Assembly: GCA_026005135.1 (NCBI GenBank)
Contig: BPKM01000002.1
Span: 62,001 to 126,000 of the forward strand
Origin: Leptospiraceae bacterium
GTDB lineage: Bacteria; Spirochaetota; Leptospiria; Leptospirales; Leptonemataceae
Length of the DNA: 64,000 nt
Reading direction: 5' to 3'
Part shown: positions 52,345-61,309 of the stretch, one piece after another
Numbering within the stretch: the stretch's first letter is position 1
How the letters are laid out: every line of letters begins with the position of its first letter
Program-made: the position numbers and the translations under genes
The notes under the pieces: model-generated
What the model was told of the DNA's origin: nothing
The model's database searches: none
The model's input: only the letters and a program-made list of their open reading frames with translations

Positions 52345-52965
52345 ATGAGGAAAAATAAATTTTTATTACAATTACTATTAATTACTATTACTATATCATT
52401 ACAAAATATAGAAGCACAGAATTTTCCTAAAAATAAAGTGGAACAATCCACAAAGGGAAAAGAATATATATATTTTGATGGGGAAAAACAAATTAAGGTT
52501 TATTTACAGGAAGATTTAGTGGCAGAATTTAATGGCAATACAAATTCTTATGTAAAAACTATTGATCCTTCTTCGAATCCAGTAAAAAAAGCGGGTATTG
52601 TTAATGTATATAAAATACAAAATTCTATTGTAAAAAATCAACTAAAACAGGGAAAATTTAGTAAAAGCTATCATTCTTCTGCTCCTGTTTCGGAAGTATT
52701 TCGTTCAGAAGCTGGTACATTAATGGCACTTCCCGGAAATATTATTCTTACATTTAAAGAAGGAGTAAGCGAAAGTCAGATTAAAAATTTTCTTAATAAA
52801 CATGGCTTAACATTAATACGAAAACAAACCATTTTAAACAAAGATTATTATATTGTAAAATATAAACCAGGAATTGCTTCTTTAGAACTTGCCAATCAAC
52901 TCCGTAATGAACCTATAATAGAAACATCTCAACCCGATTGGTGGAAAGAATATTCTTTAAGATAA
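52345..52965 (+). CDS. Lone protease-propeptide-like exported protein
   Basis: About 206 residues from the ATG at 52345 (MRKNKFLLQLLL), which gives a clean signal peptide ending NIEAQ; an in-frame ATG 45 bases upstream is less likely. The C-terminal 75 residues (GNIILTFKEGVSESQIKNFL through ASLELANQLRNEP and SQPDWW) have the layout of the fervidolysin-type or I9-like N-terminal propeptide of subtilases. No protease domain follows. It may act as an inhibitor or chaperone of a protease in trans, or be a remnant. It overlaps the GH18 gene and ends at a terminator. Confidence 0.65.
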   Translation: MRKNKFLLQLLLITITISLQNIEAQNFPKNKVEQSTKGKEYIYFDGEKQIKVYLQEDLVAEFNGNTNSYVKTIDPSSNPVKKAGIVNVYKIQNSIVKNQLKQGKFSKSYHSSAPVSEVFRSEAGTLMALPGNIILTFKEGVSESQIKNFLNKHGLTLIRKQTILNKDYYIVKYKPGIASLELANQLRNEPIIETSQPDWWKEYSLR

Positions 52966-52973
52966 AATATAAT

Positions 52974-52999
52974 CAGCAGGTAGTATTGCCTGCTGTTTT
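52974..52999 (+). terminator. Rho-independent terminator
   Basis: AGCAGG and CCTGCT pair with an 8-base loop (TAGTATTG), followed by GTTTTT, directly after the propeptide-like gene. Confidence 0.85.
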
Positions 53000-53086
53000 T
53001 CTAATTTTCTGGTTCTTCTAAATTATAAATTCTATAATAAAACAGGAATTTTCTAATAAAATTCACCAAAAATCTTTATATTTAAT

Positions 53087-53453
53087 TTATTCTAAACCAG
53101 CAGATTTCATTGCTTTTTTTATAGTAAGGTTATATTTAGATAGTTTCCTTTATACTTAATACACGCACTTCTATTACAAGTTCTAATTTTTTTCTATCTA
53201 TTTCATTTCTTTTTCTTACAAGATTTTCTATCTAAAATGGAAAACCAATTAAACCAGCAATAATGATTAATGATAGATTTTCTAAAAAATTTAGTGTTTT
53301 ATTAATTTGCTCAAATCGTTTATCCATTTCTCTTAAAATTAAATTGAATATCTTCTTTTCTGATGTTTTATATACCAACTCAATTTTAATTACAAAAACT
53401 AATAAAATCAATAAATAAAAAATAATAAAGATTTTATTTATAATTATATACAA
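53087..53453 (-). pseudogene. Decayed coiled-coil membrane protein gene
   Basis: The start is MYIIINKIFIIFYLLIL, then FNLILREMDKRFEQINKTLNFLENLSLIIIAGLIGFPF followed by an in-frame TAG at 53232. Reading through gives IENLVRKRNEIDRKKLELVIE, and after a frameshift near 53130 NLTIKKAMKSAGLE and a stop. The RFEQINK coiled coil plus one helix is a common layout of small DUF1640-like proteins. A stop and a frameshift together indicate a real pseudogene. It lies between two terminator-bounded units. Confidence 0.55.
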
Positions 53454-53666
53454 TATGATTTATATTCAAATTTTATAATAATTAAATAATTAATTTTATT
53501 TCGATATTCAGTACTAAAAATACTCTGAAATTTATTAGCTTCTTGATTTTAGAAAAACTTCTTATTGTAATATAAATATTATTTTTAAAAATATAATTTT
53601 TTTGTTTATATTGAAATTTTGTTTGACATTATTTTTTATTAAAAAAACCAAAGTATAGGAGGCTAA

Positions 53667-54064
53667 ATGTTAAGATTAAAAAAAATATAATTATATTTAT
53701 TTCATTTTTATTTATTGGATGTCAGACAGATGTAAATATTTATACAGACGTAATTAATCCTCGTTCCAATACAAATCCTCTTAAAGCACAAGGTTTTATT
53801 CCTTATTTAGGATATGGTTGGGCACGAGGAGGATGGCTATTTTTAAAACGATCCTTTCCGGGACAGACTGGTAATGCGCAAGCAATTAAACGAGGAGTAA
53901 GTTGTCAGAGAAGTATTCTATGGTTAGTTTCTGTTGGTGATTCCAGTATAGAAACTGCTAAAAAAAATGGAAATATAACCAAAGTTGCTTCTGTAGATTA
54001 TGAAATTTTAGATGTTTTATCTATTATTTATCATCGTGTATGTACAATTGTTCAAGGAGAGTAA
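53667..54064 (+). pseudogene. TRL-like lipoprotein with a poly-A frameshift near the start
   Basis: A perfect AGGAGG precedes the ATG at 53667, but the frame meets a stop at 53688. With one extra A in the run of eight at 53678-53685, the frame gives MLRLKKNIIIFISFLFIGC, a lipoprotein signal with a good lipobox, and continues to 54064. The mature part ends with the TRL pattern GNITKVASVDYEIL through RVCTIVQGE. It heads a three-gene TRL operon. It could be decay, a base-calling error, or slippage/phase variation in the A-run. Confidence 0.7.
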
Positions 54065-54065
54065 T

Positions 54066-54383
54066 ATGCGAAAATTTATATTTTTATTTCTTTTTGTTAT
54101 TAATTGTGCAATTGGTCCTACAGGTGGTTTACTTGTTTCCCGTACACAATTTGCTGGATATGCTAACCCTACGAATGAAGTCGCTTCTGAAGTTCAAGCA
54201 GAAGATTGTATTGTAAATATTTTAGGACTTATTTCTTTTGGTAATGCAGGTGCTGGTGAAATTGCATATAAAAATAAAATTAAAAGAATTGTAACAATTG
54301 ATCATAGCGAAACAACAGTATTAAGTGTACTTCTAATGAAATATTGTACAATTGTAACTGGTGAAAGAGGAGGCGAAGAATGA
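54066..54383 (+). CDS. TRL-like small lipoprotein
   Basis: A 105-residue lipoprotein starting at 54066, with AGGAGA before it; a longer upstream frame runs into the previous gene. The signal ends at FVINC (Asn before Cys). The body has GLISFGNAGAGEIAYKNKIKRIVTIDHS and ends YCTIVTGERGGEE, the TRL-like family pattern known from Leptospira (recalled). The function of TRL proteins is unknown. The stop overlaps the next start (ATGA). Confidence 0.8.
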   Translation: MRKFIFLFLFVINCAIGPTGGLLVSRTQFAGYANPTNEVASEVQAEDCIVNILGLISFGNAGAGEIAYKNKIKRIVTIDHSETTVLSVLLMKYCTIVTGERGGEE

Positions 54384-54712
54384 AATTTTTTAAATCTTTT
54401 ATAATTTTTAGTCTAATATATTTTATAAACTGTACAACAACACCCCTTCCTGCAATCTTATTTACAAAAACAACCCAAAATCTTCCTTATCAAGCTAATA
54501 ATTATTTAACCAGTGCAGAAATCAAAAAGAAAGGACAGGCATGTGCAATGAGTGTTTTATGGTTAGGATTATTATTCTTTGCGGGCAATGAAAGTATCGA
54601 AAAAGCAATGCAAAATGGAAATATTAAAAAAGTTGCTGTAATTGATTCTGAAAGTACAATCCTTTTAAGTGGTCTATTTGTAAAAGAATGTACCATTGTC
54701 TGGGGGGAATAA
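54380..54712 (+). CDS. TRL-like small lipoprotein
   Basis: A 110-residue lipoprotein with signal MKFFKSFIIFSLIYFINC and lipobox FINC (Asn before Cys). AMSVLWLGLLFFAGNESIEKAM, NGNIKKVAVIDSE and ECTIVWGE repeat the family pattern seen in the two upstream genes. It is coupled to the previous gene by a four-base overlap. The three paralogues differ enough to be old duplicates. Confidence 0.8.
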   Translation: MKFFKSFIIFSLIYFINCTTTPLPAILFTKTTQNLPYQANNYLTSAEIKKKGQACAMSVLWLGLLFFAGNESIEKAMQNGNIKKVAVIDSESTILLSGLFVKECTIVWGE

Positions 54713-54713
54713 A

Positions 54714-55263
54714 TTAAAATATATTTTTAAGGAAAACTTGTAAATCCGGAAAAAGTTCTGATGTAACTTTTTCTGGATTTTGCTTTAAAACAGCTTTATT
54801 TTTTAAAATAAATTCCTTATTCTGATTAATATATACTTCTATACTTTTCTCTATAGGGTCTACTATCCAGTATTCTTTTACTCCAAATTCTGCGTATTTA
54901 TTCTTTCTTATATTTTAAATCATAATATGCATTATTGGGCGATAATACTTCTATTACTAAATCCGGTGCCCCTTCAATCATCTGTTCTTTTATAATAGAG
55001 GCATTCTCTTTCGAAATAAATATAATATCTGGTTGATATACTTCTGTTTTATTAAAATATACTTCTATGGGAGAAAAAAATAAGGTCCCTTCATCTTTTT
55101 TTTCTAATTGTTCATGTATTTCTATTACTAATTTTTTAATGATTTTTTGATGTTGAGTATTAGGAGCTGGGCTCATTATTATTTCTCCATCAATAAGCTG
55201 GGCAAGTGTACCTTCAGGAAGGCTTTTATAATCTTCGTAGGTTTTTTTTTGTTTTGTTATCAT
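54714..55263 (-). pseudogene. Uma2-family protein, frameshifted copy
   Basis: The frame from 55263 gives 121 residues ending LKYKKE and a stop at 54898. One extra G (KYK then AAAGAATAAA) causes this. Beyond it the next frame continues NKYAEFGVKEYWIVDPIEK through to SELFPDLQVFLKNIF at 54714. It is a tandem copy of the intact gene at 55278-55829. It may be a pseudogene or a sequencing slip. Confidence 0.75.
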
Positions 55264-55277
55264 CGTTATTCATTCAA

Positions 55278-55829
55278 TCAGGTAAAAATATATTTTAAAT
55301 CAATTTTAAACTTATTAAATAAAACTGAAGAAATTTCAGTTTGAAAATTTAAAACAGCTTTATTTTTTAAAATAAATTCTTTATTCTGATTAATATATAC
55401 TTCTATACTTTTCTCTATGGGGTCTACTATCCAGTATTCTTTTACTCCAAATTCTGCGTATTTATTCTTTTTATATTTTAAATCATAATATGCATTATTG
55501 GGTGATAATACTTCTATTACTAAATCTGGCGCTCCCTCGATCATCTGTTCTTTTATAATAGAGGCATTCTCTTTCGAAATAAATATAATATCTGGTTGAT
55601 ATACTTCTGTTTTATTAAAATACACGTCTATGGGAGAAATAAATACATAACCCAGTTTTAATTCTTCTTCTAATTGCTTGAATATTAAAGTTGAAATTTT
55701 TAATATAATTTTTTGATGCAGAGTATTAGGAGCTGGACTCATTATTATTTCTCCATCAATAAGCTGGGCAAGTGTACCTTCAGGAAGATTTTTATAATCT
55801 TCGTAGGTTTTTTTTTGTTTTAATAACAT
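55278..55829 (-). CDS. Uma2-family (DUF820) PD-(D/E)XK-like protein
   Basis: A 183-residue protein. QLIDGEIIMSPAPNTLHQ, YQPDIIFISKEN, GAPDLVIEVLSPNN and KYAEFGVKEYWIVDP follow the Uma2 order, with the nuclease-like D-x-x-x-E-V core (PDLVIEVLS). Uma2 genes are multicopy in cyanobacteria, Leptospira and other groups, and the role is unknown. The middle of the protein is identical to the tandem neighbour while residues 46-64 and the C-terminus differ, which suggests gene conversion. Confidence 0.85.
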   Translation of the reverse strand: MLLKQKKTYEDYKNLPEGTLAQLIDGEIIMSPAPNTLHQKIILKISTLIFKQLEEELKLGYVFISPIDVYFNKTEVYQPDIIFISKENASIIKEQMIEGAPDLVIEVLSPNNAYYDLKYKKNKYAEFGVKEYWIVDPIEKSIEVYINQNKEFILKNKAVLNFQTEISSVLFNKFKIDLKYIFT

Positions 55830-55870
55830 TGTTTTTTAAATAAAATCTATAATATAGATCTGTCAATAAT

Positions 55871-57202
55871 TTATTTATAATGATATCGATATAAAAAAAA
55901 GATTTCTTTTTGTATATATAAAAATTCACTTTGTATTGTATGTGTAAATAATTGATAAGGACTTCGATATCCCAAAGAAAATATACTTTTATCGGAAATA
56001 TCCCAATTATAACTTAAACCCATATATAGAGTTTTTGCCTTTAAATCAAAAATAAATAATGTACTTAAATAAGACGTATCTAAAATAGTATAGGATAAAT
56101 TAAAAGATAAAAACCATGGGTTGAATGTAATTAATTTATTTCTCTGTATAAAATAACTTATATCTTTTTTATAATTATATTGATTTAAAAGATAAATTTG
56201 TTTTTTATTCCAGTAAGGAAATTTATCTAATAAAAAAATATCATATTGATTAATAGAATTTATAAATTCTCCATTATAAAAAAATTCCAATTCAAATTTT
56301 ATTTTTTTTAAGCTATAACTAATTCCAGAAACGAAAGAACCCTTTATTTTTTTCTTTTTAGGTTGATTTAACCATAACATTTGATAACTATTTCTTAATA
56401 ACAATCCAAAACGAATATTAAAGTCATTCCAGTTAAGAGAAGAATCAAAACCTAAGATTTCATTTAAAGATTCTTTTCCTGTAATTATACTATAATCTAA
56501 ATTTCTAATGGTTTGATTATATTTTACATAAATAGAAAAATATTTAGAACTTAATTTATTGAAGTTATAATTCGAAGATACTGGTTCTAATACAACTTCG
56601 ATAGAACGTTGTTTTTTATTATAACTATAATAAAATAAGTCTTTACCAGGAATATCTTCTAAATCATAATAGTAAAAACTAACAGGTTGTAAAACATCTA
56701 AGGGATTAAAAAAACGACTTTGCCCCCACGAAAGAGAAAATCTACCTATTTTATAGATCTGATTTTTTTTATTCCATTGAAGATAAGAGCGATGAATACT
56801 TGCTATATAGTCTATTTCTTTATTACAATAAATCTGATTTTGTAGTATAATTTGATCCAGATTTTTAGAACAATAAATTTGCTTTTCCTGTTGTAATAAA
56901 GGAAATTTTTTCTGTATTCCCGTATCAATGGAAAATTCATACTGGATTTTTTGAATTTCCAGATTGTTTTGATTATTCCTTATTCCTGTTCTATTTTTAA
57001 AGGATAAAAAATATCCTGTATCATAATTAGAATTCTTAATAATAAAATTCTGATTTTCTGGAATATATTTCTGAAAATCTCCTAAGAATCGCAAAAATCC
57101 AAATACTTCAATAGAATAAATAGGATTTACAATAAAGAACAGATATAAAATAAAATGGCTTTGTATAGATAGTTTATTAATCAAAGCCTTGATTTTGATC
57201 AT
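55871..57202 (-). CDS. Outer-membrane beta-barrel protein of an ABC operon
   Basis: A 443-residue protein with a signal peptide (ending about residue 31, NPIYS) and many short beta strands. IGRFSLSWGQSRFFNPLDVLQP near 136-157 and LEDIPGKDLFYYSY match the DUF1302-like/alginate-export-like porins often found with this type of ABC operon. It ends FFLYRYHYK. The start overlaps the ATPase gene by 26 bases. It probably forms the outer-membrane part of the system encoded upstream. Confidence 0.7.
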   Translation of the reverse strand: MIKIKALINKLSIQSHFILYLFFIVNPIYSIEVFGFLRFLGDFQKYIPENQNFIIKNSNYDTGYFLSFKNRTGIRNNQNNLEIQKIQYEFSIDTGIQKKFPLLQQEKQIYCSKNLDQIILQNQIYCNKEIDYIASIHRSYLQWNKKNQIYKIGRFSLSWGQSRFFNPLDVLQPVSFYYYDLEDIPGKDLFYYSYNKKQRSIEVVLEPVSSNYNFNKLSSKYFSIYVKYNQTIRNLDYSIITGKESLNEILGFDSSLNWNDFNIRFGLLLRNSYQMLWLNQPKKKKIKGSFVSGISYSLKKIKFELEFFYNGEFINSINQYDIFLLDKFPYWNKKQIYLLNQYNYKKDISYFIQRNKLITFNPWFLSFNLSYTILDTSYLSTLFIFDLKAKTLYMGLSYNWDISDKSIFSLGYRSPYQLFTHTIQSEFLYIQKEIFFLYRYHYK

Positions 57203-57872
57203 TTTTTATTTTACCGTCTTCTAAGGTAATAATACGTTTTGCTCTTTGCATTACACGAGGATCATGTGTACTAAATAAAAAGGTAATTTGTTTTTTATTG
57301 CACATATCTTCCATTAAATCTAAAAGTTGACTGGCAGTTTTTCCATCTAAATTGGCTGTTGGTTCATCAGCTAAAATAATCTTGGGTTCTCCTACTAATG
57401 CTCTACCTACTGCAACACGTTGTTGTTGTCCACCAGACATATCAATAGGAAAACGATTTGCTAAACCTTCTAAACCAATTTCTTTTAAAATACTAAGAGC
57501 TTTTTCTTTTCGAATAGAAGCTGGAATTTTACGTAACATTAATACATATTCAATATTTTCTAAAGCAGTCAAAGTAGAAATTAAATTATAAGATTGAAAC
57601 ACAAAACCAATAGAATATAATCGGAATTTTGCTCTTTCTGATTCTTTTAATTTGGTAATATCTTTATCATCAATCCAGATACTTCCTTGTGTTGGAAGAT
57701 CTAAAGCACCAATTAAATTTAGTAAAGTAGTTTTACCAGAACCAGAAGGTCCTACAAGAGCTGTAAATTCACCTTTATGTATTTCTAAATTGATATTTTC
57801 TAATGCCTTAATTACAATTTCTTTTTTTTTACCCTGATAATAATAACGAGATACGTTTTTTATTTTAATCAT
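57177..57872 (-). CDS. LolD/MacB-type ABC transporter ATP-binding protein
   Basis: A 231-residue ATPase. Walker A is GPSGSGKTTLLNL near 42-54, the signature MSGGQQQRVAVGRAL near 144-158, Walker B ILADEPTANLDG near 165-176, and the H-loop STHDP. Length and motifs fit the LolD/FtsE/MacB group that works with FtsX-type permeases. It is the fourth gene of a five-gene operon and energises the two permeases before it. Confidence 0.93.
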   Translation of the reverse strand: MIKIKNVSRYYYQGKKKEIVIKALENINLEIHKGEFTALVGPSGSGKTTLLNLIGALDLPTQGSIWIDDKDITKLKESERAKFRLYSIGFVFQSYNLISTLTALENIEYVLMLRKIPASIRKEKALSILKEIGLEGLANRFPIDMSGGQQQRVAVGRALVGEPKIILADEPTANLDGKTASQLLDLMEDMCNKKQITFLFSTHDPRVMQRAKRIITLEDGKIKNDQNQGFD

Positions 57873-57887
57873 ATTATTTCCCTTAAA

Positions 57888-59168
57888 TCATTTTTTATTA
57901 TAAATTGCTTCTACAGGATTTAATCGTATTGCTCTATAACCAGGATAAGCAGCTGCAAGAATTGATGTAATTACTGAAATAAAAAATAAATCACTTACAT
58001 CTTTCCAGGTTAAGTAAGGTCGTATTAATGTAGAAGCATTATTTAATAATTCTAAACTTTCTTTATACCATATTAAATTTAAACCATGAAAATAAAAATA
58101 TAATATAATTCCATAAGAAATAATAAATCCCATTAATATACCAGATATAGTAACGATTAAACTTTCTATTAATATTTCTAAAAAAATAAAAATGGGACCA
58201 CCACCAATAGCGCGAATTATTCCAATCTCTCGTGTTCTTTCAAAAACAGAAATTAAAATAGATTCAAATAAAGTAAATGCAAAAGCAAACATAAAAATTG
58301 CATAAAACAAGGTATTAAATTGTTGAGATATTTCTATTATTTTGGTTAATGCTGGTTGCAATTCTTCGTATGTTAATAAAGCATAATTTTGAGAAAATTC
58401 TTTAACTATATTTATAATTTGATTTAATAAAATATTTTTATATTCCTGCACTAATTTTGGATTTTTTATATTAAAAACAACAGATGTTGCATAAATATGA
58501 GTTTGATTACTGATTAATTTAGATAAAGCTTCTCTATCAATAAATGCAAGGGATTTATCAAAACTTTCAGAAGGTGTTTGAAAGATTCCCTTTATTTCTG
58601 TCATAACAGAAATAACTTCAGCATTCAAATTCGTAGTTGTTAAAACAATTCGATCTCCTATATCAACATCATATTCATCTGCTAAACCTTTACCAATTAA
58701 AATGGGAATAATATTGCTATAAGAAGATTTTAAATTAAATTCACCTTTAATTAGCCAATCATCAAAAACACTTACCATTTTTTCTTCTGGATCTATACCA
58801 TAGATCATAATACCAGTAGAATGAATATCTTTTCTTAAAATACCTTCTCTTTCTAAGCGAAAACTATAATAAAAAGGTTTATTGATTTTAACTTTTTTTA
58901 AAATGGTTTTTAACTCTTCTGGATTTTCTAATAATTCACTAAATTTTCTTGTTTGAATAAAATTTTTTGGACGAATCTGTAAATGCCCTGGTCCTGCATC
59001 AATGGTTGCTTGATACATATTATAATATAAACCATTCATTAATGCTACGATAAAAGTTGCACCACTACAAGCAATAGAAGCAGCGATAATCAAGATAGTA
59101 GTTCGTTTTTTATTTCTGATTAAATTGCGAAAAGCTATTTTGAAAATTATTTTTACTATCTCGATCAT
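57888..59168 (-). CDS. FtsX-type ABC transporter permease (second)
   Basis: A 426-residue inner-membrane permease. A first helix (about 23-45) is followed by a MacB-type periplasmic domain (50-285), then three helices (about 290-312, 335-365 and 385-408). RTREIGIIRAIGGGPIFI is the cytoplasmic coupling helix and YPGYRAIRLNPVEAI the family C-terminus. It pairs with the permease at 59170, one base away, as a LolC/LolE-like pair. Confidence 0.9.
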   Translation of the reverse strand: MIEIVKIIFKIAFRNLIRNKKRTTILIIAASIACSGATFIVALMNGLYYNMYQATIDAGPGHLQIRPKNFIQTRKFSELLENPEELKTILKKVKINKPFYYSFRLEREGILRKDIHSTGIMIYGIDPEEKMVSVFDDWLIKGEFNLKSSYSNIIPILIGKGLADEYDVDIGDRIVLTTTNLNAEVISVMTEIKGIFQTPSESFDKSLAFIDREALSKLISNQTHIYATSVVFNIKNPKLVQEYKNILLNQIINIVKEFSQNYALLTYEELQPALTKIIEISQQFNTLFYAIFMFAFAFTLFESILISVFERTREIGIIRAIGGGPIFIFLEILIESLIVTISGILMGFIISYGIILYFYFHGLNLIWYKESLELLNNASTLIRPYLTWKDVSDLFFISVITSILAAAYPGYRAIRLNPVEAIYNKK

Positions 59169-59169
59169 A

Positions 59170-60510
59170 TTATAATGTCCTTATAATTTCAACTGGCTGA
59201 ATTTTTTTAATACTTCTTAAAACAAAAGAACTAAAAACAATAATAGGAAGAATCATACTAATAATTGCAATAACCGTTTCTTTTGGATCTACAATAGCGG
59301 TATAAACAGGTACAAGTCCCATTGCTTCTGTCATCTCTTTAAATGATCCAGTTAAATAAACAGGATTGAGTTCTAAATAATAAGAAATTCCCATACCAGT
59401 TAATAATCCAGGCAGTAAGCCAGATAAAACTAAAAATAATAATTCAAAAAATAATATAAATTGTATCGTTGTATAGGATGTTCCTATTGCGAGCATAATT
59501 CCTAATTCTTTTTTTCTTTCATGTATGGTTATATATAAAGTATTAATTGCTCCTGCGGTTAAAATCATAATTAAAAAACCTAAGGTTAGCTCTGCACTTG
59601 CCTGATCTAAATCCATCATATTTACTATTTCTGGTATCATATCTTTCCAACTAAATATTACTGGATCAAATATTTCGCTTTTAGAGGGATCACCATTATA
59701 TTCTGGTACAGGAAAAACTTTTATTAGATCATCATAAACTTCTTTTGCATCTAAAAAGTTTTTTACACCAATTGCAATAGAGGTAAATTGATATTCTTTT
59801 GTATTTAAACCTGTTAATTCTTCTCCTGCTTCTATTATAGAAAATATCGTTGTTTGATTTAAAATGGGATCTAATGTTTCGAATATTCCAACTATCTTAA
59901 TTAGGATAGCACCTGTAGAACCATCAAATTGATTTGTTGTTACTACAATAATATTATTGAGTTTAACATTTAATTTATTTGCCAGTTTTCGACCTATAAT
60001 TGCTGGATAAACTTTTACTTTCTTTTTGAGCTTAATTCCATCCTGATAGGTTTCAATTTCTTTTTCTTCTATTTGTGCTTTATCAAGATATATACCTTCT
60101 TTTATTTTTTTATGTATTTGTATAATCTTTTTTTCTTTTACGGGATCAATAGAAAAAAATTGAACAAAAGTAGAATCGTTCTTATAAGCTGCAAGACTAT
60201 AAGCAAAAATTCTACCAGAAATTTCTTTAATTAAGGGGTGTTTAATTTTTTTATAGGTTTGTTCATCTATAATTAATGCTCGCTCTATATTATTTTTTTC
60301 TGGAAAATATCCAAAAGATGCTATCTGTAAATAACCCCAAGAATCAATTACCGCGTATTCTATCATAATTTGATGAGAACCAAAAGCAGAAAAACGAGAA
60401 AAAGAGATTAGTAATGAACCAAAGAAAAAAGCTAAAATCAAAATTAAAGAACGCTTTTTATTTCTGGATATATTTTTGTAAGATAAAATTATAATATCCT
60501 TTAAGAACAT
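59170..60510 (-). CDS. FtsX-type ABC transporter permease (first)
   Basis: A permease of about 446 residues with the same layout: one N-terminal helix, a periplasmic domain and three C-terminal helices, with HERKKELGIMLAIGTSY as coupling helix and KIQPVEIIRTL at the end. The start at 60510 (MFLKDIIILSYKNISRNKK) is preferred; it lies one base after the LolA-like gene's stop, while the longer frame would overlap it. With its partner and the ATPase it forms a LolCDE- or MacB-like exporter. Confidence 0.88.
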   Translation of the reverse strand: MFLKDIIILSYKNISRNKKRSLILILAFFFGSLLISFSRFSAFGSHQIMIEYAVIDSWGYLQIASFGYFPEKNNIERALIIDEQTYKKIKHPLIKEISGRIFAYSLAAYKNDSTFVQFFSIDPVKEKKIIQIHKKIKEGIYLDKAQIEEKEIETYQDGIKLKKKVKVYPAIIGRKLANKLNVKLNNIIVVTTNQFDGSTGAILIKIVGIFETLDPILNQTTIFSIIEAGEELTGLNTKEYQFTSIAIGVKNFLDAKEVYDDLIKVFPVPEYNGDPSKSEIFDPVIFSWKDMIPEIVNMMDLDQASAELTLGFLIMILTAGAINTLYITIHERKKELGIMLAIGTSYTTIQFILFFELLFLVLSGLLPGLLTGMGISYYLELNPVYLTGSFKEMTEAMGLVPVYTAIVDPKETVIAIISMILPIIVFSSFVLRSIKKIQPVEIIRTL

Positions 60511-60511
60511 T

Positions 60512-61254
60512 TTATTTAACCAAATTTTGTTTTGTAAATATATAATCTGGTATAGGAATATCAAAATTTATTTCTTCGTAATGCAATGTTGTCCGTGATA
60601 TTTCTTTATTATTTTCTATGGTACTCATCATCATTGTTATAGGTTGGTACGATTTTGTATTTGTTTATAATCATAAAATTTCATAATTTTTTTTAAGCGA
60701 TTTTTGTGGTCATAATAATAATAAATTTTTGGTAAATAAGTTTTTTTATAAATTTCCACAATTATTTTCTCCCATACAACAGCTGAATCTGGCTTTGCTT
60801 TCATTTCTATTTTATAGATTTCCTTGTTCGAAGAATCTAAAAATGAATGTTCATAATTGTCAACAATAGAAGCTCCTTTTACCAGATCCTCATTCGTAAA
60901 ATCAGACCCCATCCACGAATCTGCCATCATAGAACTTTCTATTTTAATAATTTTACCCACAGATGGTAAATATTGCCAGAGATTATTTTTAACTTTTAGA
61001 AAACTAATACCTTTATCTTTTGATGGTTCTAATATTTTTATAAAAAAAGCATCTTTATTTCTATCATCGTAGGCTATAAACTTTATAGTTCTATCAATTC
61101 GTATTTTTTTTATATTCATTTTAATAATCGCTTGTGAGGTTTTACCTCGAACTAAATCTTCACTCTTTTTTATTACATCTTTTGCTGATTCTGAATAAAT
61201 GGAAAACGTTAAAAAAAATAAAATAAAAAAATTAGTTAAATATTTCATATTCAT
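60512..61254 (-). pseudogene. LolA-like outer-membrane lipoprotein-sorting protein, frameshifted near the end
   Basis: The open part gives 205 residues with a signal peptide (about 1-22) and the LolA-like fold: TSQAIIKMNIKKIRIDRTIKF, KDKGISFLKVKNNLWQYLPS, SMMADSWMGSDFTNEDLVKG. It stops early at KQIQNRTNL. One base missing after CAAAATCG restores YQPITMMMSTIENN, through ISRTTLHYEEINFDIPIPDY and FTKQNLVK, with a stop at 60512. The restored end abuts the permease start. So the gene is a periplasmic lipoprotein carrier of this ABC operon, broken in its last fifth or misread. Confidence 0.75.
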
Positions 61255-61309
61255 ACATATTAATAAGTTTAATATTCTCTGTCAATGGAATTTGGAAAAA
61301 TTAAAACAT

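Noticed and set aside
60512-61254. A short LolA-like protein that ends naturally at 60637
   Set aside because: The sequence after the stop continues the family pattern in the next frame and ends exactly before the permease start.
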